DNA from: Anaeromonas frigoriresistens
GTDB lineage: Bacteria > Bacillota > Clostridia > Tissierellales > SIT17
Assembly: GCF_016820655.1 (NCBI RefSeq)
Contig: NZ_WSFT01000028.1
Span: 1 to 64,000 of the forward strand
Length of the DNA stretch: 64,000 bases
Direction: 5' to 3'
Positions 46,426 to 57,275 of this stretch are shown here, in pieces; position 1 is the first letter of the stretch, and each line of letters starts with the position of its first letter. Made by a program: the position numbers and the translations under genes. The notes below the pieces were generated by a model. It did not search any database, was not told where the DNA came from, and saw only the letters and a program-made list of their open reading frames with translations.

Positions 46426-47346
46426 ATGACAAAAAAGAAAATCATATTACTGGGTATATCTGCTGTTCTTATTGGTCTATTAATAGGTGGAGGATTGTAC
46501 TTTGTAACAACTATGAATAAGTTAGATAGAGAGTCAATTTCTAATAATAATGAAGATTTGGGAATTAGTGAAGATGTAATGAAAGAACTAGAAGAAAAGA
46601 ATTCTAAAGTGAAAAATATTGCCTTATTCGGTATAGATGCAGAAGAAGGAGTAACAGGTCGGTCCGATGCTATTATGATTCTTACTATAGATAATGAACA
46701 TAATAAACTTAAACTTACTTCAATAATGAGGGACTCCTATGTAAATATTGATGGTAGAGGTAAGGACAAGATTAATCATGCCTATGCCTTTGGAGGACCA
46801 GAGTTAGCAGTTAAAACAATAAATCAAAATTTCAATCTAAATATCCAAGATTTTGCTACTGTAAATTTTTCAACTTTACCTAAGATTATAGATGCTGTAG
46901 GTGGAGTAAAAATTGATGTTAAAGATTATGAAGTTTCAAGGTCTGGAGTATCTCAAGCTGGTCTACAAAATTTAAGCGGTGAACAAGCTCTTAAATATAG
47001 TAGAATCAGATATGTAGGGAATGGAGATTTTGAAAGAACTCAAAGACAAAGGGAAGTTCTTATGGCTTTATTTCATAAAGTAATGGAAAGAAGTATTCCT
47101 TCTAATATAACTTTAGCTAATCAAATATTACCTATGGTTAAAACTAATCTTACTAATACAGAAATAATAAAAATGGGTACCAATGTAATGTCAAATGGAT
47201 CTATAACTCCTGAAATGGAGAGATTCCCTAGAGATGGATATGTCAAGGGACAAAAAATCAACGGAGTTTATTATTTAGTATATGATGAGGAAGATACTAT
47301 AAAACAAATGCAAGATTATTTATTTGAAGATAAGAAGTTGGATTAA
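46426..47346 (+). CDS. LytR-CpsA-Psr (LCP) family cell wall glycopolymer ligase
   Basis: 306 residues from ATG 46426, chosen over an in-frame TTG at 46390 that overlaps the -10 box. One N-terminal membrane anchor (about 5-28) and an extracellular LCP domain carry the motifs GIDAEEGVTGRSDAIMI, TSIMRDSYV, KINHAYAFGG and YSRIRYVGNGDFERTQRQ, whose arginines and aspartates bind polyprenyl pyrophosphate. The protein attaches wall polymers to peptidoglycan. Monocistronic. Confidence 0.92.
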   Translation: MTKKKIILLGISAVLIGLLIGGGLYFVTTMNKLDRESISNNNEDLGISEDVMKELEEKNSKVKNIALFGIDAEEGVTGRSDAIMILTIDNEHNKLKLTSIMRDSYVNIDGRGKDKINHAYAFGGPELAVKTINQNFNLNIQDFATVNFSTLPKIIDAVGGVKIDVKDYEVSRSGVSQAGLQNLSGEQALKYSRIRYVGNGDFERTQRQREVLMALFHKVMERSIPSNITLANQILPMVKTNLTNTEIIKMGTNVMSNGSITPEMERFPRDGYVKGQKINGVYYLVYDEEDTIKQMQDYLFEDKKLD

Positions 47347-47396
47347 TAAATACAGATCCTCTAACTAATATAAGAATGTAATTTAGTTTTAAGATT

Positions 47397-47455
47397 GTCA
47401 TTCTGAACGGATGTGAAGAATCTTAAAGAAAGATCCTTCGATTCCTCAGGATGAC
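47397..47455. repeat. Dispersed palindromic repeat, copy 5 (two facing units)
   Basis: GTCATTCTGAAC through GAATCTTA (47397-47425) faces AAGATCCTTC through CAGGATGAC (47430-47455) with only 4 bases between. The whole can fold into one long hairpin. It sits between convergent LCP and larC. Confidence 0.8.
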
Positions 47456-47463
47456 AACAAAAA

Positions 47464-47494
47464 AAGGGATAATAGCCTTAGGCTATTATCCCTT
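47464..47494. terminator. Terminator at the 3' end of larC
   Basis: AAGGGATAATAGCC / GGCTATTATCCCTT with a TTA loop. It overlaps the larC stop and is flanked by A and T runs, so it is probably bidirectional. Confidence 0.8.
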
Positions 47495-48687
47495 CTTTGT
47501 TGTCACTTCATCATATATACATTTCAAAGCTACACCATTTTTTTCTGCAACTTTTTTTACATCTTCATACTCTGGAGACCTTTGAATAATCTCACCATTT
47601 CTCATCCCTATTTTCATGCTTATATCTCCATATTTTGTATTGATATTTTGAAATTTCCTATCTAGAATCTCTCTATCCACTTTATACATTCTAATTCCAA
47701 AGGTAGTGGTCTCTTTAAAAATCTCATTTACTATATTTTTCTTTTTATCCTCTGATACCAATACAGACAGTTTCACTCCAGGTCTATTCTTTTTCATAAT
47801 TATATTAGTAAGATATACATCTAAAGCTCCCATATCCAATAGCTTCGGTACAATATGAGAATAAATCTCTGGATTCATGTCATCTATATTAGTTTCTAAT
47901 ATAGTTAATTTGTCTTTAGTTTTTTTTTACCTATCATAACTCTCAGGATATTAGTTATTTCTAAATCTTTTTTACCTATTCCATATCCTATTCCTTCAAT
48001 CTCCATAGCCGGTGTAGGGATGATATCCTTTGCTAAGGCTTTTATGATAGCGGCCCCTGTGGGAGTTACTAACTCACTTCTTATTCCTGTAGAATACACA
48101 TCTATCCCTCTTAATATTTCTAGTGTAGCTGGAGCTGGTACAGGAATAATCCCATGGGCACATTTCACATGTCCAGTACCTATGTGTAAGGGGGATGAGT
48201 ATATTTTATCTACCTTTAGCATGTCAATACATATAGCTGTACCAATAATATCAACTATAGAATCAATAGCTCCCACCTCATGAAAATGTACATCCTCTAT
48301 AGTCTTCCCATGAATCTTAGCCTCTGCCTTTGCTACATATTGAAATATATTTTTACTCATATTTTTAACTCCATCATTTAAATCACTATCATCTATTATT
48401 TTTTCTATATCATAAAGGTTTCTATGTTCTCCATGGTGATTGTCATGATTATGCCCATGATCATGATGATGGTGATGACCCTCATCTTCTAAAATAACAT
48501 TAAAGCCCATCCCTGTTATTCCACTTTTTTCACCTTTTTCTATCTTAATACTATATCCTTCAATATTTATCTTTTTAAGTTCATTTAAAAATTTTTCCTT
48601 ATCAATACCTAAGTCCAATAAGGCTCCAATGGTCATATCTCCACTAATCCCAGACAAACAATCGAAATATAAAATTCTTTCTTCCAT
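47486..48687 (-). CDS. larC: LarC nickel-insertion protein, two frames joined by -1 frameshift
   Basis: LarC inserts Ni into the pincer nucleotide cofactor of LarA-type racemases, using CTP. The first frame (48687-47905, 260 residues) has the family start DCLSGISGDM and a histidine-rich nickel-binding stretch (HHHHHDHGHNHDNHHGEH, about 72-89), and ends with IGKKKLKTN. The second frame gives the LarC2 part (LETNIDDMNPEIYSH to EVTTKKG) ending at 47486. The frames meet at nine A on the coding strand (47920-47928), where slipping back one base yields full-length LarC of about 400 residues. Lactobacillus larC1-larC2 is also expressed through frameshifting, so this is probably programmed rather than decay. 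Confidence 0.85.
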
Positions 48688-48743
48688 ATGTAATCCTCCT
48701 ATGTAATAAACTTTTATCTTTACTGTATAACCTTATAAGTAAT

Positions 48744-48771
48744 AAGATCCTTCTACTACGCTCAGGATGAC
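48744..48771. repeat. Dispersed palindromic repeat, copy 6
   Basis: A single unit AAGATCCTTCTACTACGCTC+AGGATGAC between larB and larC. Confidence 0.75.
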
Positions 48772-48782
48772 CACTAGTGATA

Positions 48783-49547
48783 CTATTTCCCAGCCATTTC
48801 TATCTGCCTATTAATAGTACTAGCTAAATATCCAGCTCCAAATCCATTATCTATATTTACAACTCCTATTCCACTGGCACAACTATTAAGCATAGCTAAT
48901 AATGCAGCTAATCCTCCAAAATTTGCTCCATATCCTATACTAGTAGGAACTGCAATAACAGGTTTATCCACTAGACCTCCTACCACACTGGCTAGGGCTC
49001 CCTCCATTCCAGCTACAGCTATTATTACATTGCAATCATCTAGTTTACTTCTATTAGATAATAGTCTATGAATTCCTGCTACTCCCACATCATATAATCG
49101 ATCTACCCTATTACCAAATGCCTCTAAGGTAAGGGCAGCCTCTTCTGCCACAGCTATATCAGAAGTACCACCAGTAGTTACAAGAACTTTGCCTTCTGTA
49201 AGTTTTACTTCATTCTTTTTGATAACTATTATTCTAGCCTGTTCATGATATTCTATATTATCATGTAAATCCTTAACAGATTCATACACTTCTCTATCAG
49301 CTCTAGTTGCTAAAATATTATTGTCCTTTTTTAGCATAGTTTTAATTATTCCTCTTATATGTTCCTTGGCTTTACCCTCACAATAAATCACTTCAGGATA
49401 TCCATTTCTCAATGCCCTATGATTATCTATTTTTGCATATTCTATATCTTCAAAGGGAAAATCTTTAAGGATATCCACTCCTTCATCAATGGACATTTCC
49501 CCATCTTTTACCCCTTGTAAAAAAGCTTTCAATTGATCTTTATTCAT
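48783..49547 (-). CDS. larB: LarB pyridinium carboxylase/hydrolase of nickel-pincer cofactor synthesis
   Basis: 254 residues from ATG 49547 after TGGAGG. The C-terminal half resembles PurE (TTGGTSDIAVAEEA, DVGVAGIHRL, AGMEGALASVVGG, GYGANFGG). LarB carboxylates the pyridinium ring of nicotinic acid adenine dinucleotide and cleaves the phosphoanhydride, the first step in making the (SCS)Ni cofactor. It lies between larE and larC, all leftward. Confidence 0.92.
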   Translation of the reverse strand: MNKDQLKAFLQGVKDGEMSIDEGVDILKDFPFEDIEYAKIDNHRALRNGYPEVIYCEGKAKEHIRGIIKTMLKKDNNILATRADREVYESVKDLHDNIEYHEQARIIVIKKNEVKLTEGKVLVTTGGTSDIAVAEEAALTLEAFGNRVDRLYDVGVAGIHRLLSNRSKLDDCNVIIAVAGMEGALASVVGGLVDKPVIAVPTSIGYGANFGGLAALLAMLNSCASGIGVVNIDNGFGAGYLASTINRQIEMAGK

Positions 49548-49597
49548 TGTTACACCTCCAGGCAATATTAAAATTCCAGCTTCCTTAACAAAAAATT

Positions 49598-49663
49598 AGA
49601 CTCTTCGACTAAGCTCACAGGGACATACTATGATTGTCATCCTGAACGAAGTGAAGGATCTTA
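49598..49663. repeat. Dispersed palindromic repeat, copy 7 (two units)
   Basis: AGACTCTTCGACTAAGCTCA+CAGGGAC (49598-49624) and GTCATCCTGAACGAAGTGAA+GGATCTTA (49636-49663) face each other between larE and larB. The second unit is the least degenerate copy. Confidence 0.8.
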
Positions 49664-49709
49664 TCTTTTAGGACTCTTCACAAGTTTAAATCAATAAATC
49701 CCAGGATAT

Positions 49710-50516
49710 CTACTGATTTATACCATCATTCATTTTGCCCATTCTATATCCTTCTAAATCCAATGCAACATACTTAAATCCAAATTCTCTTATTTTCTCA
49801 GATACTTTAGCCATAAACTCTACATTGAAAAACTTCTTCATATCCTCAGGTAATACTTCTATCCTTGCCACTTCCCCATGATACCTTACTCTATATTGTC
49901 TAAAACCTATGCTATGTAAATAGTTTTCTGCCCTTTCTATCATTCTAAGCTTTTCATTAGTTAATTCTTCTCCATATGGAAGTCTTGTAATAAGGCAAGC
50001 AAATGCAGGTTTATCCCAGGTAGGAAGTTCTAATTCCTTAGAAATTTCTCTAATATCCTTTTTGGTAAGTCCCACTTCCTTTAATGGGCTTATTACATTT
50101 AATTCTTCTATAGCTTTAAGTCCTGGTCTATAATCCCCTAAATCATCCAGATTTGTTCCATCTAAAACATTATTTATTCCGTGTTTTTGTGCTACTTCCT
50201 TTATAGTAGTAAATACATTCATCTTACATATATAACATCTATTTTCTGGATTAAATTTAAGACTCTCATCTTCTATATCATCTATAATAATAACTTCATG
50301 TTTTATACCTATCTTTTTGGCATATTCTTTCGCTTCTTCTATTTCAGTTTTAGAATGCATAGGGGCACTTATAGTTATAGCTATGGCTTTATCCCCGAGA
50401 ACATCTGAAGCTACTTTTGCTAAAAGAGTACTATCTACTCCACCAGAAAAGGCTACTGCTACATTTCCAATATTCCTTATATATTCTTTTAATTTCTGTA
50501 ATTTTAAACTAGCCAT
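49710..50516 (-). CDS. larE: LarE ATP-dependent sulfur transferase
   Basis: 268 residues, GAGGAG before the ATG. The PP-loop SGGVDST (24-30) adenylates the substrate. FACLITRLPYG holds Cys174, equivalent to the sacrificial Cys176 of Lactobacillus plantarum LarE. A second pair, CYIC (94-97), is also present. LarE adds the two sulfurs of the nickel-pincer nucleotide. larA is not in this window, so the user enzyme is encoded elsewhere. Confidence 0.92.
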   Translation of the reverse strand: MASLKLQKLKEYIRNIGNVAVAFSGGVDSTLLAKVASDVLGDKAIAITISAPMHSKTEIEEAKEYAKKIGIKHEVIIIDDIEDESLKFNPENRCYICKMNVFTTIKEVAQKHGINNVLDGTNLDDLGDYRPGLKAIEELNVISPLKEVGLTKKDIREISKELELPTWDKPAFACLITRLPYGEELTNEKLRMIERAENYLHSIGFRQYRVRYHGEVARIEVLPEDMKKFFNVEFMAKVSEKIREFGFKYVALDLEGYRMGKMNDGINQ

Positions 50517-50637
50517 ATAATCAACTCCTCAAAGTAACTTTCTACATCATTAAAGTTATTATATCATAGAGATTAATTGTGAACTATTGCTTTTAATCTT
50601 CAAATCAGGGTATATATACTTTAAAAGGAGGGATATC

Positions 50638-50829
50638 ATGAATAATCAAGATTCTAAAAACAAATGGGATGATATAAAACACCAAATCAAAGATAAATGG
50701 GACAGATTGACCGATGATGATATCAATCATATCAACGGAGACAGAGAGAAATTAGCTCTAAAAATTCAAGAGCGATATGGTAAGACCTATAATGAAATTG
50801 ATAAGGAACTAAAATTCTGGCAGTTCTAA
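50638..50829 (+). CDS. CsbD-family small stress protein 1
   Basis: 63 residues from ATG 50638, behind AAAAGGAGGG. Shows the CsbD pattern (KWDDIKHQIKDKWDRLTDDD, then INGDREKLALKIQERYG). CsbD-like proteins are abundant, small, charged and often under stress sigma control; function unknown. Followed 71 bases later by a paralogue. Confidence 0.85.
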   Translation: MNNQDSKNKWDDIKHQIKDKWDRLTDDDINHINGDREKLALKIQERYGKTYNEIDKELKFWQF

Positions 50830-50900
50830 TTATTATCCACAAAGTAGTTGGGTATAAGTATTAATAGAATGAACAGGAATAAACAAAGGAGGAATTAAGT

Positions 50901-51092
50901 ATGAATAACTCAGATTTAAAAGGAAAATGGAGTCAAATTAAAGGTGAAGCTCAAAGAAAATGGGGTAAACTTACTAACGATGACTTAGATGTAATAGAAG
51001 GTGACAGAGAGAAATTAATTGGAAAACTTCAAGAAAGATATGATATGTCTAGAGAAGAGGCTGAAAGAGAAGTAGATAGCTTTAGACTTTAA
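50901..51092 (+). CDS. CsbD-family small stress protein 2
   Basis: 63 residues, start behind AAAGGAGGAA. The same layout as its neighbour (KGKWSQIKGEAQRKWGKLTN, DLDVIEGDREKLIGKLQ). A tandem duplicate, with its own ribosome site and a terminator just after it. Confidence 0.87.
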   Translation: MNNSDLKGKWSQIKGEAQRKWGKLTNDDLDVIEGDREKLIGKLQERYDMSREEAEREVDSFRL

Positions 51093-51105
51093 TCTTAGTA
51101 TAAGT

Positions 51106-51135
51106 AAAGGTTAAGTGAAAAATCACTTAACCTTT
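51106..51135. terminator. Terminator between csbD-like gene and anti-sigma gene
   Basis: AAAGGTTAAGTG / CACTTAACCTTT, 6-nt loop. Lies between convergent genes and overlaps the stop of the anti-sigma gene. Confidence 0.8.
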
Positions 51136-52505
51136 ATTCTTATATCTTCTTTTATTATATTAGGGTAATATGAAATTGGTATTTTAATAATATTATCGGA
51201 AACCTTATCTTTATCCACTTCTACTTTGTAGAAATAGTTATATCCTTTTTCTTTCTCTTCTTCTCTAACTTTTCCATACTCTCTTGTTGAAATTCCATCA
51301 TCAGAGGAAATTGCGAAATCAGATGATGACATAATCAAATTATTTAATTCTTCTTCACTAAAATTAATTCCTAATTCTATATTATACACATCATCCTTTT
51401 CCTCTATATCTATGATTTTTAATTTGTCATCTATTGGATTTAGAATCTTTTCTTCCTTTATATCTATATTTAACTGAAGATTATCTTTATCTACAGCATA
51501 GATCCCATCAAAGGCTATGGTTAAATCTTTAGGCTCGTTAAGATAGTTGCTCTCTATTATCCTACTTTGTTTAATTTTACTAAACTCTCCACCAAAGGAG
51601 TTTCTGTATTCTCCTTTTTCGTCAATTACTCTAAAATTATAGAGATCAAATATATACTTTGAATTTTTTTCATCATACTCTATCTCTACTTCAGTGGTGA
51701 TTGGGTGTTGGATGAGTTTAGCTATTGTAACTTTTTGTCCTGCTATATCAATCTCTTTATTAAGATCATACACTTTCTTTTCATATTCAAATTTCTCTTT
51801 ATTTACTTTGAAAGTTACTTCCCATGTAGAATCTAATACCGCTCCTGTTTCCTCTGTAGAATTTAAAATTGTTTTATAATCTTGAGGACTATCCCACTCT
51901 TTAAACTTAACCTTCATAGTTATTTCTTCAGGAATTTTCCAGGGAATATCTTCATGTCTATATACATTTTTAACACGGGATATTTTTCTATTTTCTTCTT
52001 CCATCATATTAGGAAAACTAGAGTAACCCAACCGATTATACTCTAAAAAGAGTCTATTGCCATTTTCATCATAAAAATCCATTGATTCAAATCCAATATA
52101 TTTGTGGTCCCCTTTATTTTCTATACTATAAAATAATAATACTCTTTTTTGATCCATAACAAAGTCATCTACTGTAAGTACTAATCCTTCCTGCTCATCA
52201 CTTTTACCTACATGTTGAATATAATCATATTCTTGAGCTAATTGAAGTCCCTTATCATCACTAATAAAACGAACTATAGCATCACCTAATGGAAGTTTTC
52301 TTACCATATCTGCAAAAGCTGGGGATATCCTTATAGATATTGTAAATATAACTATTAATACACTTGCTGCTATAGTGGATAATATCTTTATATTCTTTTT
52401 CTTTTTAGACTTTTTCCCTTCATCTATACCTTTTGATATAAATTCTTCTATATTGTCCGGTATTTCAATATTGTCATATTTATCTTTATAATCATCAAAT
52501 TTCAT
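51123..52505 (-). CDS. DUF4179 membrane anti-sigma factor
   Basis: 460 residues from ATG 52505, which follows TTGGAGG and overlaps the last 11 bases of the sigma gene. An N-terminal cytoplasmic segment of about 45 residues precedes one membrane helix (about 46-64, ILSTIAASVLIVIFTISI). A large extracytoplasmic part follows, with DUF4179 near residues 65-160 and a beta-rich tail. This is the layout of the RsiV/RsiM-like partners of Clostridial ECF sigma factors. The signal sensed is unknown. Confidence 0.87.
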   Translation of the reverse strand: MKFDDYKDKYDNIEIPDNIEEFISKGIDEGKKSKKKKNIKILSTIAASVLIVIFTISIRISPAFADMVRKLPLGDAIVRFISDDKGLQLAQEYDYIQHVGKSDEQEGLVLTVDDFVMDQKRVLLFYSIENKGDHKYIGFESMDFYDENGNRLFLEYNRLGYSSFPNMMEEENRKISRVKNVYRHEDIPWKIPEEITMKVKFKEWDSPQDYKTILNSTEETGAVLDSTWEVTFKVNKEKFEYEKKVYDLNKEIDIAGQKVTIAKLIQHPITTEVEIEYDEKNSKYIFDLYNFRVIDEKGEYRNSFGGEFSKIKQSRIIESNYLNEPKDLTIAFDGIYAVDKDNLQLNIDIKEEKILNPIDDKLKIIDIEEKDDVYNIELGINFSEEELNNLIMSSSDFAISSDDGISTREYGKVREEEKEKGYNYFYKVEVDKDKVSDNIIKIPISYYPNIIKEDIRIKVK

Positions 52506-52989
52506 TAACGTCACCTCCAATATTAATTCCATCCCTTAAACTATTCAAACCTCTACTTAATCTGGTCTTTACAGTACCCTCTGGGGTATTTAATATATTA
52601 GATATCTCTGATATGGTTAATCCTTCAAAATATTTAAGAATAATTATCTCCCTATATTTAGGTCTTAATCGATCTACTAAGTCATGGACTTCTAAGTCTT
52701 TTTGGAAATTTATATTACCGTCTTCAAACTCTTTATATAATTCTACTTTTCTTTCCATTTTCTTTTTTCTATTAATACAATAATTAATTAATATCCTGAT
52801 AGTCCAAGTCTTCATATATTCTTTTTTCTTTAGTTTATGTAAGTTTTTATATCCTTTATAGGCTGTTTCCTGTATTGCATCTAAGGCTTCATCTTTATCC
52901 CCCAAATAAGAATAAGCAATTCTATATAACTGTTCTTTATTTTCCTTGAGTATTTTATAAAATTCCGATTCTATCTTTTTAATTCCCAT
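52495..52989 (-). CDS. ECF-type RNA polymerase sigma factor
   Basis: 164 residues from ATG 52989 after GGGAGGTGAAGG. Region 2 (YRIAYSYLGDKDEALDAIQE, about 26-45) and region 4 (YREIIILKYFEGLTISEISN then GTVKTRLSRG) are complete. It is translationally coupled to its anti-sigma factor. The pair probably controls itself and an envelope regulon. Confidence 0.92.
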   Translation of the reverse strand: MGIKKIESEFYKILKENKEQLYRIAYSYLGDKDEALDAIQETAYKGYKNLHKLKKKEYMKTWTIRILINYCINRKKKMERKVELYKEFEDGNINFQKDLEVHDLVDRLRPKYREIIILKYFEGLTISEISNILNTPEGTVKTRLSRGLNSLRDGINIGGDVNEI

Positions 52990-53076
52990 ACCTTCACCTC
53001 CCTTATATAAATTAGACAATATAATAGGCTAAACTGTTTCAAAAACTTTTCTAATATTTAATTTATCATATATAAA

Positions 53077-53102
53077 CAAAAAATGCCTGCCTTCAAGGCA
53101 GA
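53077..53102 (-). terminator. Terminator after the interrupted membrane gene
   Basis: On the minus strand CTGCCT / AGGCAG with a short loop is followed by CATTTTTT. Lies about 60 bases past the stop at 53161. Confidence 0.7.
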
Positions 53103-53160
53103 CTATTAGTTTAATTGGGATTATTCAATTGAATTATAAAAATTAATCTTATTAAATATT

Positions 53161-53889
53161 TTATGCAAATAATAATAGTATTGAATAAGCTACTGTACCA
53201 GTTAAAAAAGCCCAGAAACTACTCTGTCTTTTCTCAGGTAATTCTTCTTTAAGTATATTAAATATTATACCCCCTGCTAAAAAGGAGAATAGTATTGCAA
53301 TAGTAATTTCATTCACTTCTATTAAGCTTCCTATGGCCCATCCCACAACACTTGATACAGCCAATATCCATCTGCCAAATTTATCATATATTTCTTTGTG
53401 ATGCTCTCTTAAACCATGATCTATTACAAAGAAATGTAATCCAATAGCTATAAAATATAAAAACAAATCACTAAAACTGTTATTTTCCCTATGTAATAAT
53501 AAATAGCCAATAAGAATATTGTACATACCAGAAGTAGCTAAGTGAACCCAAAACACAGACTCATCAGCATTCTCTCCTGTAGTAATATCATTTTTCTTTG
53601 ATTCCTTTGTCACTCTTTCTAATCCATAAAAAACAACTAATCCTATCATAGATATCAAATAAATATGATGTTCAAAAAAATTAATCCCTCATATATCCAT
53701 AGTTTCTTCAATTTCATTTTGATGTTCACTCAACTGTGGAAGTATATGAATAAATACATAGGCTACCGCTACTCCACCGGATATAGATAAAAATCTACTG
53801 CGAGGTATTTTATCTAAAAATTTTAAATGTATGGTAAATATATGAATAAGAACAAATCCTAAAGTCAATATAAAAGTAACTAAAATCAT
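53161..53889 (-). pseudogene. Polytopic membrane protein interrupted by one in-frame TGA
   Basis: ATG 53889 follows AAGGAG. The first part (66 residues) has two hydrophobic segments and the motif GGVAVAYVFIHILPQLSEHQ, then stops at TGA (53689-53691) after EETMDI. The same frame continues as GINFFEHHIYLISMIGLVVF and on to a stop at 53161, giving four or five more membrane segments. Without the TGA it would be one protein of 242 residues. The layout recalls ZIP-like or unclassified membrane proteins with FLEHHxYL after the linker. The TGA falls in a poorly conserved linker, which argues for a recent nonsense mutation; readthrough is not excluded. Confidence 0.7.
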
Positions 53890-54039
53890 GATTCAACAAC
53901 TCCTTCATTAGATTATTACCCAAAATATAAACATTAATATTATTTCTAAAAATTACATGCAATATAATTCCCTTTATTTCAAATAATAAACTATAAGAAA
54001 GTTCATATATTAACTAATTCCTATATTAGGAGGTTTACT

Positions 54040-54255
54040 ATGGATATTTTAAATCGGAAAGAAATGGATTCCCAGATGCTTCACTTTATTGATGAACAAC
54101 TTCAAGAAGAATTATTAATGCAAAAGAAGTATATTAATTATTCCAACCAATTATTTGATAGTGAATTAAAGGATATCTGCATCTCAGGAAGCAAAAAACA
54201 TAAGGAAAACTATGATAGTATATTAAATTACCTAACAGCTAAAGAAGGGAGCTAA
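54040..54255 (+). CDS. Small protein of a coat-protein pair
   Basis: 71 residues behind TTAGGAGG. Helical and charged (HFIDEQLQEELLMQKKYINY) with the look of the short ferritin-like helices in CotF-type proteins, but too short to assign. It lies 2 bases before the CotF-like gene, so the two are co-translated. Confidence 0.6.
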   Translation: MDILNRKEMDSQMLHFIDEQLQEELLMQKKYINYSNQLFDSELKDICISGSKKHKENYDSILNYLTAKEGS

Positions 54256-54257
54256 AG

Positions 54258-54539
54258 ATGATATTATCTAGAGACCTTACAGAAAAGGACATTCTTCAAG
54301 ACTTAATTTTATCCGAAAAACAACTTTCTCACTCTTATAATAACTCAATAATGGATATTAATTGCCCGGTATTAAGAGATACCTTTATAAACTGTCAGAT
54401 AAATATTCAATGGTCTCAATATTTATTAAAGGATGCTATTGACAGAAGAAACTGGGAGAAAGTTAATCTTGTATCTCAAATAGAAAAAGAAATATTAGTT
54501 AATAAATATTTATCCCCTAACACAATGGATGTTTATTGA
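54258..54539 (+). CDS. CotF-like spore coat protein
   Basis: 93 residues. The pattern LTEKDILQDLILSEKQLSHS, Y-N near 27-28, then CPVLRDTF and NIQWSQYLLKDAIDRRNW follows the CotF (Coat_F) domain of Bacillus and Clostridia, in which Q-K and WY/NW positions are conserved. It suggests the organism sporulates. Ribosome site GAAGGGAG overlaps the stop of the preceding gene. Confidence 0.72.
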   Translation: MILSRDLTEKDILQDLILSEKQLSHSYNNSIMDINCPVLRDTFINCQINIQWSQYLLKDAIDRRNWEKVNLVSQIEKEILVNKYLSPNTMDVY

Positions 54540-54586
54540 AAATTCTGTAAATTTTTAGTATAATTATCTAAGAGGGAGGGGATTAT

Positions 54587-54976
54587 TTGATATTATTTGC
54601 AACTATATATATGGTGATTCTAACAATTTTATCAATGAAAGTTCTATTACAATATCTATTTAATAAATTTAGAGATGGTCACCTTATATTAAAACTTTTT
54701 GTTATCATCAGTAATTTTATAGTTTTGGGTTATATGTACACTGGAGTTCAAACTGGAGTAACAATTTTTCAAATAAAGTATGAAATTCTTGATAATAAAG
54801 ATCTAATTATGCAGCAATTAACAGATGTTACATATAAAACAGCTATAGCAGGGACAATAGCCTATATTATGGGTCAATTATTAATGAAATTCATAAAACA
54901 TATAGAAGATAAGGAGTATAAAAAGAACTCTTTAAATCCAGAGTCTAAGGCATGGGATAACTTCTATAATAAATAA
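54587..54976 (+). CDS. Small membrane protein of unknown family
   Basis: 129 residues, TTG start at 54587 after GGGAGGGG. Three hydrophobic segments (about 3-22, 36-57, 82-100) and a charged C-terminal tail. I do not recognise it. Shortly after the CotF-like gene; possibly co-expressed. Confidence 0.6.
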   Translation: MILFATIYMVILTILSMKVLLQYLFNKFRDGHLILKLFVIISNFIVLGYMYTGVQTGVTIFQIKYEILDNKDLIMQQLTDVTYKTAIAGTIAYIMGQLLMKFIKHIEDKEYKKNSLNPESKAWDNFYNK

Positions 54977-55000
54977 TATAAATGTCTTTAATTTAAGGCA

Positions 55001-55030
55001 AAAAAAATCCGGATTTCCCCGGATTTTTTA
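55001..55030. terminator. Bidirectional terminator between the small membrane gene and groEL
   Basis: AAAAATCCGG / CCGGATTTTT with a short loop and A/T runs on both sides, between convergent genes. Confidence 0.85.
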
Positions 55031-55041
55031 TGTCTTACTTA

Positions 55042-56703
<1,662 letters not shown>

Positions 56704-56712
56704 TTACGGGTA

Positions 56713-56994
56713 TTACTCAACTATTGCTAATACATCATTTAATTTAATAATTGTGTATTCTTCTCCGTCAAGCTTAACTTCTGTTCCAGAAAATTTAGAA
56801 GCTATGACTCTATCTCCTACTTTTATTGTATCTTTTTTCTTATCGTCTCCTGTTATTCCTTCACCCAATGCTAGCACCTCTGATATTTGAGGTTGTTCTT
56901 GAGCTGAATTTGGTAATACTATACCACTTTTAGTTTTTTCTTCTGCTTCGATTTTCTTAATAACTACCCTATCACCTAATGGCTTAATTTTCAT
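56713..56994 (-). CDS. groS: Co-chaperonin GroES
   Basis: 93 residues. Complete with the start IKPLGDRVVIKKIEAEEKT (residues 3-21), the mobile loop KSGIVLPNSAQ and the end KLNDVLAIVE. First gene of the groES-groEL operon, start behind GGAGGGTAATT. Confidence 0.97.
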   Translation of the reverse strand: MKIKPLGDRVVIKKIEAEEKTKSGIVLPNSAQEQPQISEVLALGEGITGDDKKKDTIKVGDRVIASKFSGTEVKLDGEEYTIIKLNDVLAIVE

Positions 56995-57044
56995 AATTAC
57001 CCTCCTTAATATTTATCTTTAATTTATATAATAAACTCATTTTA

Positions 57045-57071
57045 TTAGCACTCTCATCTGCCGAGTGCTAA
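57045..57071 (-). promoter_or_regulatory. CIRCE operator of groES-groEL
   Basis: TTAGCACTC (57045-57053), nine bases, GAGTGCTAA (57063-57071): a perfect CIRCE element bound by HrcA. It lies 50 bases upstream of groES. hrcA itself is not in the window. Bases 57072-57240 have no gene. Confidence 0.96.
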
Positions 57072-57246
57072 TACCTACAAATATAATGTTACAAAATAGA
57101 TAGACTATATGCAAATAGCTTTTTCTTGTATTTTTGACTAATATCAACCAATATATTCAATTATGCTTAATTAGGTCTCTATTTCATGATATTTCTTTAA
57201 ATATCTTTTGTTTTCTTTATTTTTTGAATATTGTGTTAGTAAAAAT

Positions 57247-57275
57247 AATAATCGGGAACTCAATGATCCCGATTA
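57247..57275 (-). terminator. Terminator of the AI-2E-family gene
   Basis: ATAATCGGGA / TCCCGATTAT, 9-nt loop, overlapping the stop codon of the gene at 57273. The T-rich side lies on the minus strand. Confidence 0.75.

Noticed and set aside
53689-53691. TGA as a selenocysteine codon
   Set aside because: It falls in a poorly conserved linker with no obvious redox motif or clear downstream hairpin; kept only as a possibility in the findings.
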